From NCBI RefSeq assembly GCF_030503875.2, contig NZ_CP129968.2:1302001-1366000 (forward strand): 64,000 nt of DNA, in the 5' to 3' direction. The notes below the pieces were generated by a model. It did no database searches and had not been told where the DNA came from. It saw only the letters and a program-made list of their open reading frames with translations. The position numbers were made by a program, and so were the translations under genes. Source of the stretch: Marivirga arenosa (GTDB lineage Bacteria > Bacteroidota > Bacteroidia > Cytophagales > Cyclobacteriaceae). Of this stretch, positions 17,660-26,692 are shown in pieces. How positions within the stretch are numbered: position 1 is the stretch's first letter; each line of letters opens with the position of its first letter.

Positions 17660-19567
17660 ATGAGTAATTACCACATAAAACATCTTGAAGAATATTATCA
17701 GGTATATAGAAAATCAGTTCGAAACCCCAGCGCATTTTGGGAAGAAATTGCCGAAGAACACTTTATGTGGCGTAAAAAATGGGATAATGTGTTAAGCTGG
17801 GATTTTTCTAAGCCAGAAGTGAAATGGTTTGAAGGAGCTAAGCTAAATATAACTGAAAATTGTATAGATCGCCATCTGTTTACTAGAGGGGATAAAACAG
17901 CTATCATATTTGAACCTAATAATCCGGATGAGGAGGCTTTGCATATTAGCTACAAAGAATTGCATAAAAGAGTATGTAAGTTCGCTAATGTGTTAAAACA
18001 GAATAATATTAAAAAGGGCGATCGAGTTTGTATTTATCTTCCGATGATACCTGAGTTAGCAATCGCAGTATTAGCTTGCGCTAGAATTGGGGCAATACAT
18101 TCCGTTGTTTTTGCAGGCTTTTCATCTTCTGCACTTGCAGCTCGAATTAACGATTGTGATTGTAAAATGGTCATCACAAGTGATGGTTCCTACAGAGGGG
18201 CTAAAACGCTTGATCTAAAAAGCATCGTTGATGAAGCTTTGAAAAGTTGTTCAGGTGTAGAAACGGTACTTGTAGCTAAAAGAATAAATACTGAGATTAA
18301 TATGGTTGAAAACCGTGACAAATGGCTTCAACCTTTATTAGAGGAGGCATCCACTGATTGCGAGCCAGAAATAATGGATGCAGAAGATCCGCTATTTATT
18401 TTGTATACCTCTGGTTCGACAGGAACTCCTAAAGGGATGGTTCATTCCACTGCTGGTTACATGGTTTATTCCGCCTACACTTTTAAAAATGTTTTCCAAT
18501 ATAGAGAACCAGACGTTTATTGGTGTACAGCCGATATCGGTTGGATTACAGGACACAGTTATATTGTTTATGGACCGCTTTGTAATGGTGCCACCACAGT
18601 GATGTTTGAAGGAGTTCCTAATTATCCAAATTTTAGTCGATTCTGGGAAATCGTGGAAAAACATAAGGTAAATCAGTTTTACACCGCTCCAACTGCAATT
18701 AGAGCTTTAGCGAAAGAGGGTGTGAGTCATTTAGAGAAGCATGATCTTTCTTCTTTAAAAGTATTGGGTACAGTTGGTGAACCAATTAATGAGGAAGCAT
18801 GGCACTGGTATGATGATAATGTAGGTAAAAAGAAAGCACCAATAGTAGATACTTGGTGGCAGACAGAAACTGGAGGAATTATGATTACACCTTTAGCATT
18901 TTGTACGCCTACAAAACCGACTTATGCTACTTTGCCTTTCATTGGAATTCAACCGGCTTTAATGGATGCTGATGGCAATGAATTAATAGGAAATCAGGTC
19001 AATGGTAATTTATGCATTAAGTTTCCATGGCCAAGTATGGCAAGAACGATTTGGGGAAATCATCAGCGATACAAAGACACTTATTTTTCAGCTTATGAAA
19101 ATAAATACTTTACCGGAGATGGTGCCCTAAGAGATGAAGTAGGTTATTATAGAATAACAGGACGAGTAGATGATGTCATTATTGTATCGGGGCATAATTT
19201 AGGTACTGCACCAATTGAAGATACAATAAATGAGCATCCAGCAGTGGCTGAAAGTGCAATTGTTGGCTTCCCTCATGAAATAAAAGGGAATGCACTATAT
19301 GGTTACATCACGCTGAAAGATACAGGTGAAAGTAGAAATCAAGATAATTTAAGGAAGGAAATTAATCAGCTTATCACCGACCAGATAGGACCTATCGCTA
19401 AATTGGATAAAATGCAGTTTACGCAAGGTTTACCTAAAACAAGATCTGGAAAGATTATGAGAAGAATATTGAGAAAAATTGCAGAAGGAGATACCAGTAA
19501 TTTAGGAGATACTTCTACATTATTGAATCCGGAAGTGGTAGAATCCATAATTGAAGGAGCAAAGTGA
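17660..19567 (+). CDS. acs: Acetyl-CoA synthetase (AMP-forming)
   Basis: The 635-residue enzyme activates acetate to acetyl-CoA. It has the YTSGSTGTPKGM phosphate-binding loop near residue 250, the VDTWWQTETGG motif near residue 395 that shapes the acetate pocket, the ITGRVDDVIIVSGHNLGTAPIED hinge region near residue 500 and the catalytic lysine at about K598 in KTRSGKIMRR. The N-terminal ACS domain is complete. The gene follows the propionyl-CoA synthetase and is closed by a large hairpin. Together they feed acids imported by the upstream symporter into central metabolism. The lysine is a usual target for acetylation-based control. Confidence 0.95.
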   Translation: MSNYHIKHLEEYYQVYRKSVRNPSAFWEEIAEEHFMWRKKWDNVLSWDFSKPEVKWFEGAKLNITENCIDRHLFTRGDKTAIIFEPNNPDEEALHISYKELHKRVCKFANVLKQNNIKKGDRVCIYLPMIPELAIAVLACARIGAIHSVVFAGFSSSALAARINDCDCKMVITSDGSYRGAKTLDLKSIVDEALKSCSGVETVLVAKRINTEINMVENRDKWLQPLLEEASTDCEPEIMDAEDPLFILYTSGSTGTPKGMVHSTAGYMVYSAYTFKNVFQYREPDVYWCTADIGWITGHSYIVYGPLCNGATTVMFEGVPNYPNFSRFWEIVEKHKVNQFYTAPTAIRALAKEGVSHLEKHDLSSLKVLGTVGEPINEEAWHWYDDNVGKKKAPIVDTWWQTETGGIMITPLAFCTPTKPTYATLPFIGIQPALMDADGNELIGNQVNGNLCIKFPWPSMARTIWGNHQRYKDTYFSAYENKYFTGDGALRDEVGYYRITGRVDDVIIVSGHNLGTAPIEDTINEHPAVAESAIVGFPHEIKGNALYGYITLKDTGESRNQDNLRKEINQLITDQIGPIAKLDKMQFTQGLPKTRSGKIMRRILRKIAEGDTSNLGDTSTLLNPEVVESIIEGAK

Positions 19568-19571
19568 TATG

Positions 19572-19620
19572 TGATAGTCAAAAGGCTGTTTTGAGTAAAG
19601 AAACAGCCTTTTGATTATCA
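19572..19620 (+). terminator. Long hairpin after acs
   Basis: A perfect 13-bp stem CAAAAGGCTGTTT/AAACAGCCTTTTG with a 9-nt loop is lengthened outwards to about 20 pairs. It lacks a long T-run beyond the stem, so it may act as a terminator aided by the internal T4, or as an mRNA-stabilising end. Confidence 0.75.
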
Positions 19621-19642
19621 TAATAATAGTAGTACAAAACTG

Positions 19643-21553
19643 ATGGTTAATATAATATCCTCAAAAATAGCAGACTTAATTGTGCGTTTTCCTCCTTTTG
19701 ATAAGCTTGAAAAAGAAGAGCTTAATAAATTGAGTGAAGAGGCTGAGGTACTATATTTTAAATCTGGAGAAACCGTATTTAAACAAAAAGAGAAAGCCCA
19801 ACCTTTTATATTTTTTTTAAAGGAAGGTCAGGTTTTACTTCGTGAAACTGATGGGCAAGAAAAAAAACTTGTTGACATATGTGATGAGGGAGAACTCTTT
19901 GGTGTTCGCGCCATGCTTACGGGTAATCCTTATGTTTTTGAAGCATACTGCGAGGAGGAGTCATTAGTTTATGCATTTCCCCTTTCTATTTTTAAGCCAT
20001 TAGTAGATGCTAATAATCAAGTAAGCTTATTTTTTGCAGCAGGTTTAGCCTCCGGTCAAAAAGGAGCCCCTCAACATATTATTTCTTCCCACAATTATCG
20101 AAATACTGGATCAGACTTGTTGAGCTGGCAAAAGCCTTTGAATGAATTCAAAGAGTCACTTATTTTGATCAATTGTAGTTCTAGTATTCAATCTGCCAGT
20201 CAGAAAATGACTACTCATTCTGCAAATTGTGCTGTAATAACAGATGAGAAACAAAGAGCTGTGGGTATTATTACAGACACTGATTTGAGAGTAAAGGTAG
20301 TAAGTACTGCTTTATCTGTTCAGGAATCAGTATCTAAAATCATGTCAACAGATTTAGTAACGAAAGAAAAGGGACTCCCGCTAGCTGAATATATTATCAG
20401 CATGATGAAGTATAATATTAAGCACCTAATTATCACTGAAAAGGAAAAGGTAATAGGGATTTTCAGTCAAGAGACGCTTTTTTCTCAATTACGTTCCAAT
20501 CCCTTTGCCATTATTTACAGTTTAGAATCATCTGAGAATGTTGAACAATTATGCTACCATAGAAATAAGGTAGATCAGTTTCTTCAATACTATTTAGAAC
20601 AGAATATTAAAACCTCAGTTGTATCACAGCTTATCACTACTATCAATGATTCCTTAATTAAGCGAGCTATTCAGCTTGCTATTTTGGATATGGAATCTGA
20701 AAAATATTACAAACCCAAAGTAGCTTTCGCTTTCATTTCATTAGGTAGTGAAGGTCGAGAAGAACAGCTTTTAAGGACGGATCAAGACAATGCTATTATT
20801 TTTGAGAATGTAGACGCTGCAGCAATTAATTATACACGTGAATATTTCACTCAATTAGGAAGAAAAGTCAATAAAATCCTTTTTGAGGCAGGTTTCGACT
20901 ATTGCCCTGCGGATATGATGGCAGGAAATCCTAATTGGTGCCTTACGCTTTCAGAATGGAAAAATCGCTTTAGTGGCTGGATCCACTCACCTGAAAAAGA
21001 AGCCTTATTGATGTCGACCATTTTCTTTGACTATCGGTATATATATGGTGAGCAGAAATTGACAAAGGAACTGGATCAATTTTTACAAAAAGAAATTAGG
21101 AGCAATAAGATTTTTTTAAATTTCTTAGCTAAAAATGCTACAAAAAATCCTGCTCCCTTAAGTTTCTTTAAAAATTTGATTGTAGAAAGATCAGGTAAAC
21201 ATGAGAAAGAATTTGATTTAAAGGCAAGAGCTATGATGCCCCTTACGGATATTGCTCGTGTTTTATGTCTTGAAGCAGGAAATGTGAACACTAAAAATAC
21301 GATAGAGAGATATCTTTTTTTGGCAGAGAATGATAATTCCAGGAAAGAACTATACATGCAAGCGGCTCAGGCTTATGAATTTCTTTCCCAGTTTAGAGCT
21401 ATTGAAGGGATGAGAAATCAAGATTCAGGAAGGTTTATTTCAATAAAAGAAATTACAAAGTTTGATCGACAGCTTTTAAGGAATTCCTTTGAACCTATTT
21501 ATGATTTACAACAAATGATTGAATTGAGATTCCAACTAAATTATTTTTCATAA
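19643..21553 (+). CDS. cNMP-binding / CBS / DUF294 nucleotidyltransferase-like signalling protein
   Basis: Domain order is clear over 636 residues: a cyclic-nucleotide-binding beta-roll at about 12-130, two CBS repeats at about 165-295 (AVGIITDTDLRVKV and KVIGIFSQETL mark their ends), and a DUF294 nucleotidyltransferase domain. The last has GSEGREEQLLRTDQDNAI near residue 370, preserving the GS and the DxD-type residues. A C-terminal helical substrate-binding-like domain completes the protein. In many Proteobacteria and Bacteroidota this protein is encoded beside acetate symporter, acs and DnaQ-like exonuclease genes, as here. Its role is presumed regulatory, responding to nucleotides and energy state. 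The exonuclease gene starts one nucleotide after its stop. Confidence 0.92.
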   Translation: MVNIISSKIADLIVRFPPFDKLEKEELNKLSEEAEVLYFKSGETVFKQKEKAQPFIFFLKEGQVLLRETDGQEKKLVDICDEGELFGVRAMLTGNPYVFEAYCEEESLVYAFPLSIFKPLVDANNQVSLFFAAGLASGQKGAPQHIISSHNYRNTGSDLLSWQKPLNEFKESLILINCSSSIQSASQKMTTHSANCAVITDEKQRAVGIITDTDLRVKVVSTALSVQESVSKIMSTDLVTKEKGLPLAEYIISMMKYNIKHLIITEKEKVIGIFSQETLFSQLRSNPFAIIYSLESSENVEQLCYHRNKVDQFLQYYLEQNIKTSVVSQLITTINDSLIKRAIQLAILDMESEKYYKPKVAFAFISLGSEGREEQLLRTDQDNAIIFENVDAAAINYTREYFTQLGRKVNKILFEAGFDYCPADMMAGNPNWCLTLSEWKNRFSGWIHSPEKEALLMSTIFFDYRYIYGEQKLTKELDQFLQKEIRSNKIFLNFLAKNATKNPAPLSFFKNLIVERSGKHEKEFDLKARAMMPLTDIARVLCLEAGNVNTKNTIERYLFLAENDNSRKELYMQAAQAYEFLSQFRAIEGMRNQDSGRFISIKEITKFDRQLLRNSFEPIYDLQQMIELRFQLNYFS

Positions 21554-21554
21554 A

Positions 21555-22175
21555 ATGAAAATTAGTTTTTGGAAAAATAAAGCGAAAACAGAATACCCAG
21601 AAGAAATCCTTAATTATTTCAACTTAAATAAATTGGACGATTCGCATGAAGCAGGCTATGTGATTTTCGATACGGAGTCTTCTTCACTATCTGTGTCCTC
21701 CGCACAATTGCTTTCTATCGGAGCAGTAAAAATGATAAACAATCGCATTTATGTTAATGAAACTTTCAATTGTTTTCTTGAAACCGGGAAATCAGGAGTG
21801 AAAGGAAATATACATATTCACGAGATTATGACTTCTGGAAAAGAGAACCGGGTTGAAATTAAAGCAGCACTTCTTAGCTTTTTAAAATTTATAGGGAATT
21901 CAATTTTAGTGGCACATCATGCGAAACACGATATAAGTTTAATCAATCGGTATTTGACAGAGAATTTCCCTGGGGTTAGATTAGTGAATAAAGTAATTGA
22001 CACAGTAGATTTAGCCATTAAAAAGGATCAAAGTAATAATCCTTCAATTCAATTTAATGCTGAAAATTATTCGCTTGATGCCTTGCTTAAAAGATACAAT
22101 ATTGATCCCTTAGATCGTCATACTGCTTTGGGAGATGCCTACTCAACTGCCTTACTTTTTCAAAAGCTTATATAA
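21555..22175 (+). CDS. DnaQ-like (DEDDh) 3'-5' exonuclease
   Basis: The 206-residue protein has an RNase-T/DnaQ-type exonuclease fold. Exo I is FDTESSS (D39, E41), with the usual second acidic residue of Exo II in LVAHHAKHDISL and the catalytic histidine and aspartate of Exo III in HTALGDAYSTALL. It starts one nucleotide after the cNMP/CBS/DUF294 gene, so the two are translationally coupled. This pair recurs in acetate-uptake clusters, but its purpose there is not known. It is short for a polymerase proofreading subunit and is probably a stand-alone nuclease acting on RNA or small nucleic acids. Confidence 0.9.
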   Translation: MKISFWKNKAKTEYPEEILNYFNLNKLDDSHEAGYVIFDTESSSLSVSSAQLLSIGAVKMINNRIYVNETFNCFLETGKSGVKGNIHIHEIMTSGKENRVEIKAALLSFLKFIGNSILVAHHAKHDISLINRYLTENFPGVRLVNKVIDTVDLAIKKDQSNNPSIQFNAENYSLDALLKRYNIDPLDRHTALGDAYSTALLFQKLI

Positions 22176-22313
22176 GTTCAATGAATATATTATTCATATA
22201 GTCGTATTTAAACCACTAATCCTTTCATATCACTTCTGATGGTATTTTGGCTGTTGATATTTAATCCTTTCATTTAGCTTTAGGTTATAGTAAAAAACAC
22301 AATCAGATAAAAT

Positions 22314-23804
22314 ATGAATTATATCAAATCTATAGCATTAATGAGTCTGCTGCTGATGGGAATTACAGTAGCTGCTCAAAATCGAAAAATTGCAGTTGAT
22401 ACAATGGTAGTGACAAATCATACTACTACTATTGAAGGTCAAAAAGTTTCCTACAGCGCAACAACAGGAACTCAGCCCGTTTGGAATGAAAAGGGCGAGC
22501 CAGACGCTACACTATTTTATACTTATTATAAAAGAACAGATGTGCAAGATAAAAACCGACCGCTTTTGATTTCTTTTAATGGTGGTCCGGGTTCTGCTTC
22601 AGTATGGATGCATGTGGCCTATACTGGTCCTAAAATATTAAATATCGATGCAGAAGGTTATCCTGTTCAGCCTTATGGCTTTCATGAAAACCCACATTCT
22701 ATTTTAGATGTGGCGGATATTGTTTTTGTTAATCCTGCAAATACTGGCTATTCTCGTACCATTCCGGAAACGGGTAAAGAGGTAAACAGAGATAAATTTT
22801 TTGGAGTAAATGCTGATATTAAATACCTGGCAGAATGGCTAAACACTTTTGTAAGCCGTCATGAAAGATGGACTTCCCCTAAGTATTTAATAGGAGAGAG
22901 TTATGGCGGTACGCGTGTATCGGGTTTAGCTTTAGCTCTTCAAGAGCAACAATGGATGTATTTAAACGGGGTTATCTTGGTTTCTCCAGCAGATTATAAA
23001 GCCATCAATTCAGACAGTCCGGTTTCATCGGTAGTGAACTTCCCATATTTTACCGCTGCAGCTTGGCACCATGGGGTATTACCAGAAGCTCTTCAATCGA
23101 AAGACCTATTGGAAATTTTACCAGAATCAGAAGATTTTGCTATCAATAGCTTAATGCCAGCTCTAGCAAAAGGAGGATTTCTTTCTCAAAAAGAAAAGGA
23201 AACCATAGCGGAAAAGATGTCTTATTATTCAGGCCTATCAGAAGAATCGATATTGCAACACAATTTGGATGTACCTACTAGCTTTTTCTGGAAAGAGTTA
23301 TTGCGTGATGAAAAGGGCTATACAATTGGTCGCTTAGATTCACGTTATTTAGGAATAGATAAAACAGAAGCAGGTGTTTCTCCTGATTATAGTGCTGAGC
23401 TCACTTCTTGGCTACATTCCTTCACACCCGCAATCAATTCCTACATCAGAGAAGAATTAAAATTCAAGACGGATATTAAATACAATATGTTTGGGTCCGT
23501 TTATCCTTGGGATTTTGAAAATAATAATACTCGTGATAATCTAAGAAAAGCCATGGCTGAAAATCCATATTTAAATGTGATGTTCCAAACGGGTTATTAC
23601 GATGGCGCAACTACCTATTTCAACTCGAAATATACCATGTGGCAGATTGACCCAAGTGGCAAAATGAAAGATCGAATGAGCTTTAAAGGCTACAGAAGTG
23701 GACACATGATGTATTTGCGTAAAGCTGATTTAGAAACTGCGAATGATGATTTAAGAGAATTTATTAAAAATACCTTGCCAATGGGAAAATCGGCTAAGTA
23801 TTGA
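22314..23804 (+). CDS. Serine carboxypeptidase, peptidase family S10
   Basis: A signal peptide (residues 1-21, ending VAAQ) directs export. The oxyanion segment SFNGGPGSASVWMH lies near residue 88 and the nucleophile is about S196 in GESYGG. The aspartate is expected in the MFQTGYYDG region near residue 425 and the histidine in YRSGHMMYL near residue 463. The length of 496 fits bacterial S10 members. These enzymes remove C-terminal residues from peptides, here in the periplasm. The gene is alone, with a bidirectional terminator shared with the convergent aldo/keto reductase. Confidence 0.93.
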   Translation: MNYIKSIALMSLLLMGITVAAQNRKIAVDTMVVTNHTTTIEGQKVSYSATTGTQPVWNEKGEPDATLFYTYYKRTDVQDKNRPLLISFNGGPGSASVWMHVAYTGPKILNIDAEGYPVQPYGFHENPHSILDVADIVFVNPANTGYSRTIPETGKEVNRDKFFGVNADIKYLAEWLNTFVSRHERWTSPKYLIGESYGGTRVSGLALALQEQQWMYLNGVILVSPADYKAINSDSPVSSVVNFPYFTAAAWHHGVLPEALQSKDLLEILPESEDFAINSLMPALAKGGFLSQKEKETIAEKMSYYSGLSEESILQHNLDVPTSFFWKELLRDEKGYTIGRLDSRYLGIDKTEAGVSPDYSAELTSWLHSFTPAINSYIREELKFKTDIKYNMFGSVYPWDFENNNTRDNLRKAMAENPYLNVMFQTGYYDGATTYFNSKYTMWQIDPSGKMKDRMSFKGYRSGHMMYLRKADLETANDDLREFIKNTLPMGKSAKY

Positions 23805-23810
23805 CTTAAT

Positions 23811-23842
23811 AAAAAAGCCGATGAAATCTTCATCGGCTTTTA
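23811..23842. terminator. Bidirectional intrinsic terminator
   Basis: A 12-bp stem AAAAGCCGATGA/TCATCGGCTTTT with a 5-nt loop lies between the convergent S10 peptidase and aldo/keto reductase genes. A-rich and T-rich flanks on both sides let it work in either direction. Confidence 0.92.
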
Positions 23843-23873
23843 AATACCATATTATTATTTATATCTAATTAAA

Positions 23874-24824
23874 TTAACCCCACAAATATTCCATAGTATA
23901 TGGAGATCCTTCTTGAGTCCAGAAGCTACCATCTACGAATCGGTAGTTGGTATCTGTCAGGCTGATTTTGTTCACTTCATCTTCTGTTAAATTAATTTCA
24001 GCTGCTTCCAGGTTTTGCTTAATTCTACCCGCATTGGTTGATTTTGGAATAACTGATATTCCTCTATTTAGAGCAAATGCAATCAAGATCTGCGCAGGCG
24101 TTTTTTCATATTTTCCAGCAATTTCTTTAACTGCTTCTAATTCAAATAAGTTAGGCTCATCATCCTTTTTCATTTGACTAGCTCTATCTTTTGAACCTAA
24201 TGGGGAATAAGCAGTAACTAATATATCATGCTCTTGGCAATAACTCACTAAATCCTCCTGCACCAAATGAGGATGGAGTTCAACCTGATTCATTTCTACC
24301 TTTATAGAAGCATTTTTATTTATTCTTTCTAAATTTTTGATATTGAAGTTGGCTACTCCAATATGTTTGCTTAAACCTTTTTCTACAAGCTTTTCCATGG
24401 CAGTCCAAGTTTTTTCGATAGGGGCAACCTCAGCACTTAAGAAGTCATCACCACTTTTTGGAAATTGAGATTCAGGTTTTTGAGCAATAGGCCAGTGCAT
24501 TAAATATAAATCCAGATAGTCTAATTGAAGGTCTTTTAAAGTTTGCTGTAATCCAGCCTCTACATCTTCAGGTAAATGCGCATTATTCCATAATTTTGAA
24601 GTGATAAAAATTTCATCTCTTGTGCATAAGCCCTGATCAAATGCTTCTTTCAAAGCGTCTCCTATTTCTTTTTCATTTCCATATATATATGCACAATCAA
24701 TATGTCTATAGCCTGCTTTTATAGCTTCTAATACGGCATTGTAAACTTCACCTGGCTCAGACTTCCAAGTCCCAAGTCCTAAAGCAGGTAATATGTCTCC
24801 ATTTCTAAAAGTTAATATTTTCAT
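23874..24824 (-). CDS. Aldo/keto reductase
   Basis: This NADPH-dependent TIM-barrel oxidoreductase is 316 residues long. The catalytic tetrad is visible as D43 and Y48 in DCAYIYGNE, K77 in ITSKLWNN and H110 in LMHWP. Cofactor residues are in VIPKSTNAGRIKQN near residue 263. The protein closely resembles the AKR2/AKR4-like subgroup (alcohol dehydrogenase [NADP+] type), which reduces aldehydes. It is monocistronic. A perfect 6-bp inverted repeat lies about 40 bp upstream of its start and could be a regulator site. The physiological substrate cannot be read from the sequence. Confidence 0.93.
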   Translation of the reverse strand: MKILTFRNGDILPALGLGTWKSEPGEVYNAVLEAIKAGYRHIDCAYIYGNEKEIGDALKEAFDQGLCTRDEIFITSKLWNNAHLPEDVEAGLQQTLKDLQLDYLDLYLMHWPIAQKPESQFPKSGDDFLSAEVAPIEKTWTAMEKLVEKGLSKHIGVANFNIKNLERINKNASIKVEMNQVELHPHLVQEDLVSYCQEHDILVTAYSPLGSKDRASQMKKDDEPNLFELEAVKEIAGKYEKTPAQILIAFALNRGISVIPKSTNAGRIKQNLEAAEINLTEDEVNKISLTDTNYRFVDGSFWTQEGSPYTMEYLWG

Positions 24825-24862
24825 AAAAGTGATTCGTTTTGTTTACTACAATTTATATACTG

Positions 24863-24877
24863 ATTCACAGCGTGAAT
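24863..24877. repeat. Inverted repeat upstream of the aldo/keto reductase
   Basis: ATTCAC and GTGAAT face each other across a 3-nt centre, 38 bp upstream of the aldo/keto reductase start codon. The size and position suit a dimeric repressor site. Confidence 0.4.
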
Positions 24878-25285
24878 GTTGAAAATAATCTCATTTAATA
24901 AGAGATTGATATTTTGTATTAAATCGTATTTATTACATGAATCTTAGTCTTGTTTAGGGAATTTTAAGAAAGCTTAAACGTATTTTCATTTGTTTTTAAT
25001 GTATATACATGTATAGGGTAAGAATTTAGTATTCAGTATTTTAAATGAATTAATTGATATTGATTGGATTTTCGCATCTTCTACAGCATTATTATTTTAC
25101 TCTAATTTTTTAGCTTTTAGTTACATGGAGCGTCTAATTTAATGAGCTTAATCGTGGGAAAAAGTTCAACAGTATCGTTATTTATAATTTTTCTAAATTA
25201 GCTGATAAAGCAACCTGCAAAAACTTTTAAAATACTGTTTATCAGTTATTTAACCCCTTATTTTTAATTCTGTATAATAAAAGGC

Positions 25286-25293
25286 TAAATTTG
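25286..25293 (+). promoter_or_regulatory. Putative -7 box of the act-cox operon
   Basis: TAAATTTG is a full match to TAnnTTTG and lies 71 bp before the first ATG of actA. The -33 element is degenerate (T-rich stretch near 25258-25266). Confidence 0.45.
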
Positions 25294-25364
25294 TGTAGTA
25301 AATGTATTTGAAATAATGGCTTTGGGCAGTAGATTTGTAGCCAATTAATAATTGGTGTTCCCAG

Positions 25365-26657
25365 ATGCTAAATGAACAAATAAATATGTCCTTGAAAACG
25401 TATATTACTCGCTTATCTTTTATAGCATTCCTACTAGTGAGTTTCTTATCATTGCCAAATCATGCTTTTTCGCAGGCAGATGAATTACCTACAAGTGAAG
25501 AAGCTATTGCAAATGGTGAAGAATTATTCAATGGTAATTGTGCTGTTTGTCACCAGGTCCAAAATAAAATGGTTGGTCCTGCGCTTAAAAATGTTTACGA
25601 AAGAAGAGATATTCCTTGGTTAATTGGTTTTATCAAGAATTCTCAGAAAGTAATTCAGAGCGGTGATGAATACGCTGTTAACCTTTACAATGAATACGGT
25701 AAAACAGTAATGCCTAGTTTTTCTTACTTCGCAGATGAAGAAATTAAGAACATCTTAGGTTATATCAAATATCAAACTGATAATCCACCACAAGCAGCAA
25801 CTGCTGATGCAGCTACTGCTGATGGTGAAGCTGCAACTGCAGGTGGGGGAGGCATTCCTTCAGAATACTTAACCATTATTATTGTTGGTTTTGTAATTGT
25901 TTTAGTACTGATTCTCATCGTCTTAGTACTTATTGTTACAGTACTAACTCGTTTCATCAATCAGAAGGAAGATATTGATGATAGAGATAAGGAGTATGTA
26001 AATCAAAAAGTTAATTTCAATCAATTAGTAAGAAGCAATGGTTTCTTGTTCTTTGTTATATTTATATTCACAGCAATTGTTGCCAAAACAGTAATTGATG
26101 GTTTATATACAGTTGGTGTACAACAAGGTTATCAACCAACACAACCAATTGCATTCTCTCACGAAATCCATGCTGGACAGTACGAAATCGAATGCCAATA
26201 TTGCCATACCGGTGTTATGATTAGTAAGAGTGCCAATATTCCTTCAGCGAATATCTGTATGAACTGTCACTCAGCTATTAAAACTGAATCAAAAGAAATT
26301 GCTAAAATTTATAAAGCAATTGATTATAATCCTGAAACTGGAGAGTATGGTGATAATGTGAAGCCTATAGAGTGGGTAAGAGTTCACAATCTTCCAGATT
26401 TAGCTTATTTTAATCACTCTCAACACGTTAATGTGGGTGAAATTGAGTGTCAAACTTGTCATGGCCCTATTGAGGAAATGGCTGTTGTAAAGCAATGGAA
26501 TACATTAACAATGGGATGGTGTATAAACTGTCACAGAGAAACTAAAGTAAATGCTAAGGGAAATGCATATTACGATGACTTAGTAAAAGCTCATGATGGT
26601 GGCGACTTAAAAGTTGTTGACATAGGTGGTTTAGAGTGTTCTAAGTGTCATTATTAA
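25365..26657 (+). CDS. actA: Alternative complex III subunit ActA, multiheme cytochrome c
   Basis: ActA is the heme-carrying subunit of the quinol:electron-acceptor oxidoreductase alternative complex III. Six CxxCH motifs are present: one at about residue 59 (NCAVCH) in an N-terminal monoheme cytochrome c domain behind a signal peptide, and five at about 276, 299, 361, 386 and 425. Between them lie an alanine/threonine/glycine-rich linker (about 143-165), a long hydrophobic segment near 168-195 and a second one near 224-244. The classical ActA is described as pentaheme, so this is an N-terminally extended form. The start at 25365 or at the internal ATG 25386 both leave the signal sequence intact. 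It leads an operon with ActB-F and the oxidase. Confidence 0.92.
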   Translation: MLNEQINMSLKTYITRLSFIAFLLVSFLSLPNHAFSQADELPTSEEAIANGEELFNGNCAVCHQVQNKMVGPALKNVYERRDIPWLIGFIKNSQKVIQSGDEYAVNLYNEYGKTVMPSFSYFADEEIKNILGYIKYQTDNPPQAATADAATADGEAATAGGGGIPSEYLTIIIVGFVIVLVLILIVLVLIVTVLTRFINQKEDIDDRDKEYVNQKVNFNQLVRSNGFLFFVIFIFTAIVAKTVIDGLYTVGVQQGYQPTQPIAFSHEIHAGQYEIECQYCHTGVMISKSANIPSANICMNCHSAIKTESKEIAKIYKAIDYNPETGEYGDNVKPIEWVRVHNLPDLAYFNHSQHVNVGEIECQTCHGPIEEMAVVKQWNTLTMGWCINCHRETKVNAKGNAYYDDLVKAHDGGDLKVVDIGGLECSKCHY

Positions 26658-26692
26658 TTAAAAGAATTTAATCGACTTCATTAATCATAGAT

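Larger units (their letters stand above)
24825..25364. other. 540-bp divergent intergenic region
   Basis: No gene was found. It separates the aldo/keto reductase from the respiratory operon and is very AT-rich. Visible elements are the inverted repeat ATTCAC-AGC-GTGAAT at 24863-24877, a weaker hairpin AATCTC/GAGATT around 24885-24906, and the candidate actA promoter box at 25286-25293. The length leaves room for a small RNA or several regulator sites, but no further structure is evident. Confidence 0.5.

Noticed and set aside
18378..18664. Open frames on either strand inside acs and similar frames inside other large genes.
   Set aside because: They are shadows of strongly supported coding genes and show no independent family similarity.
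25131..25145. A single GTCTAA upstream of actA as a third operator of the LanC-cluster type.
   Set aside because: There is no second copy 21 bp away, so it is probably chance.
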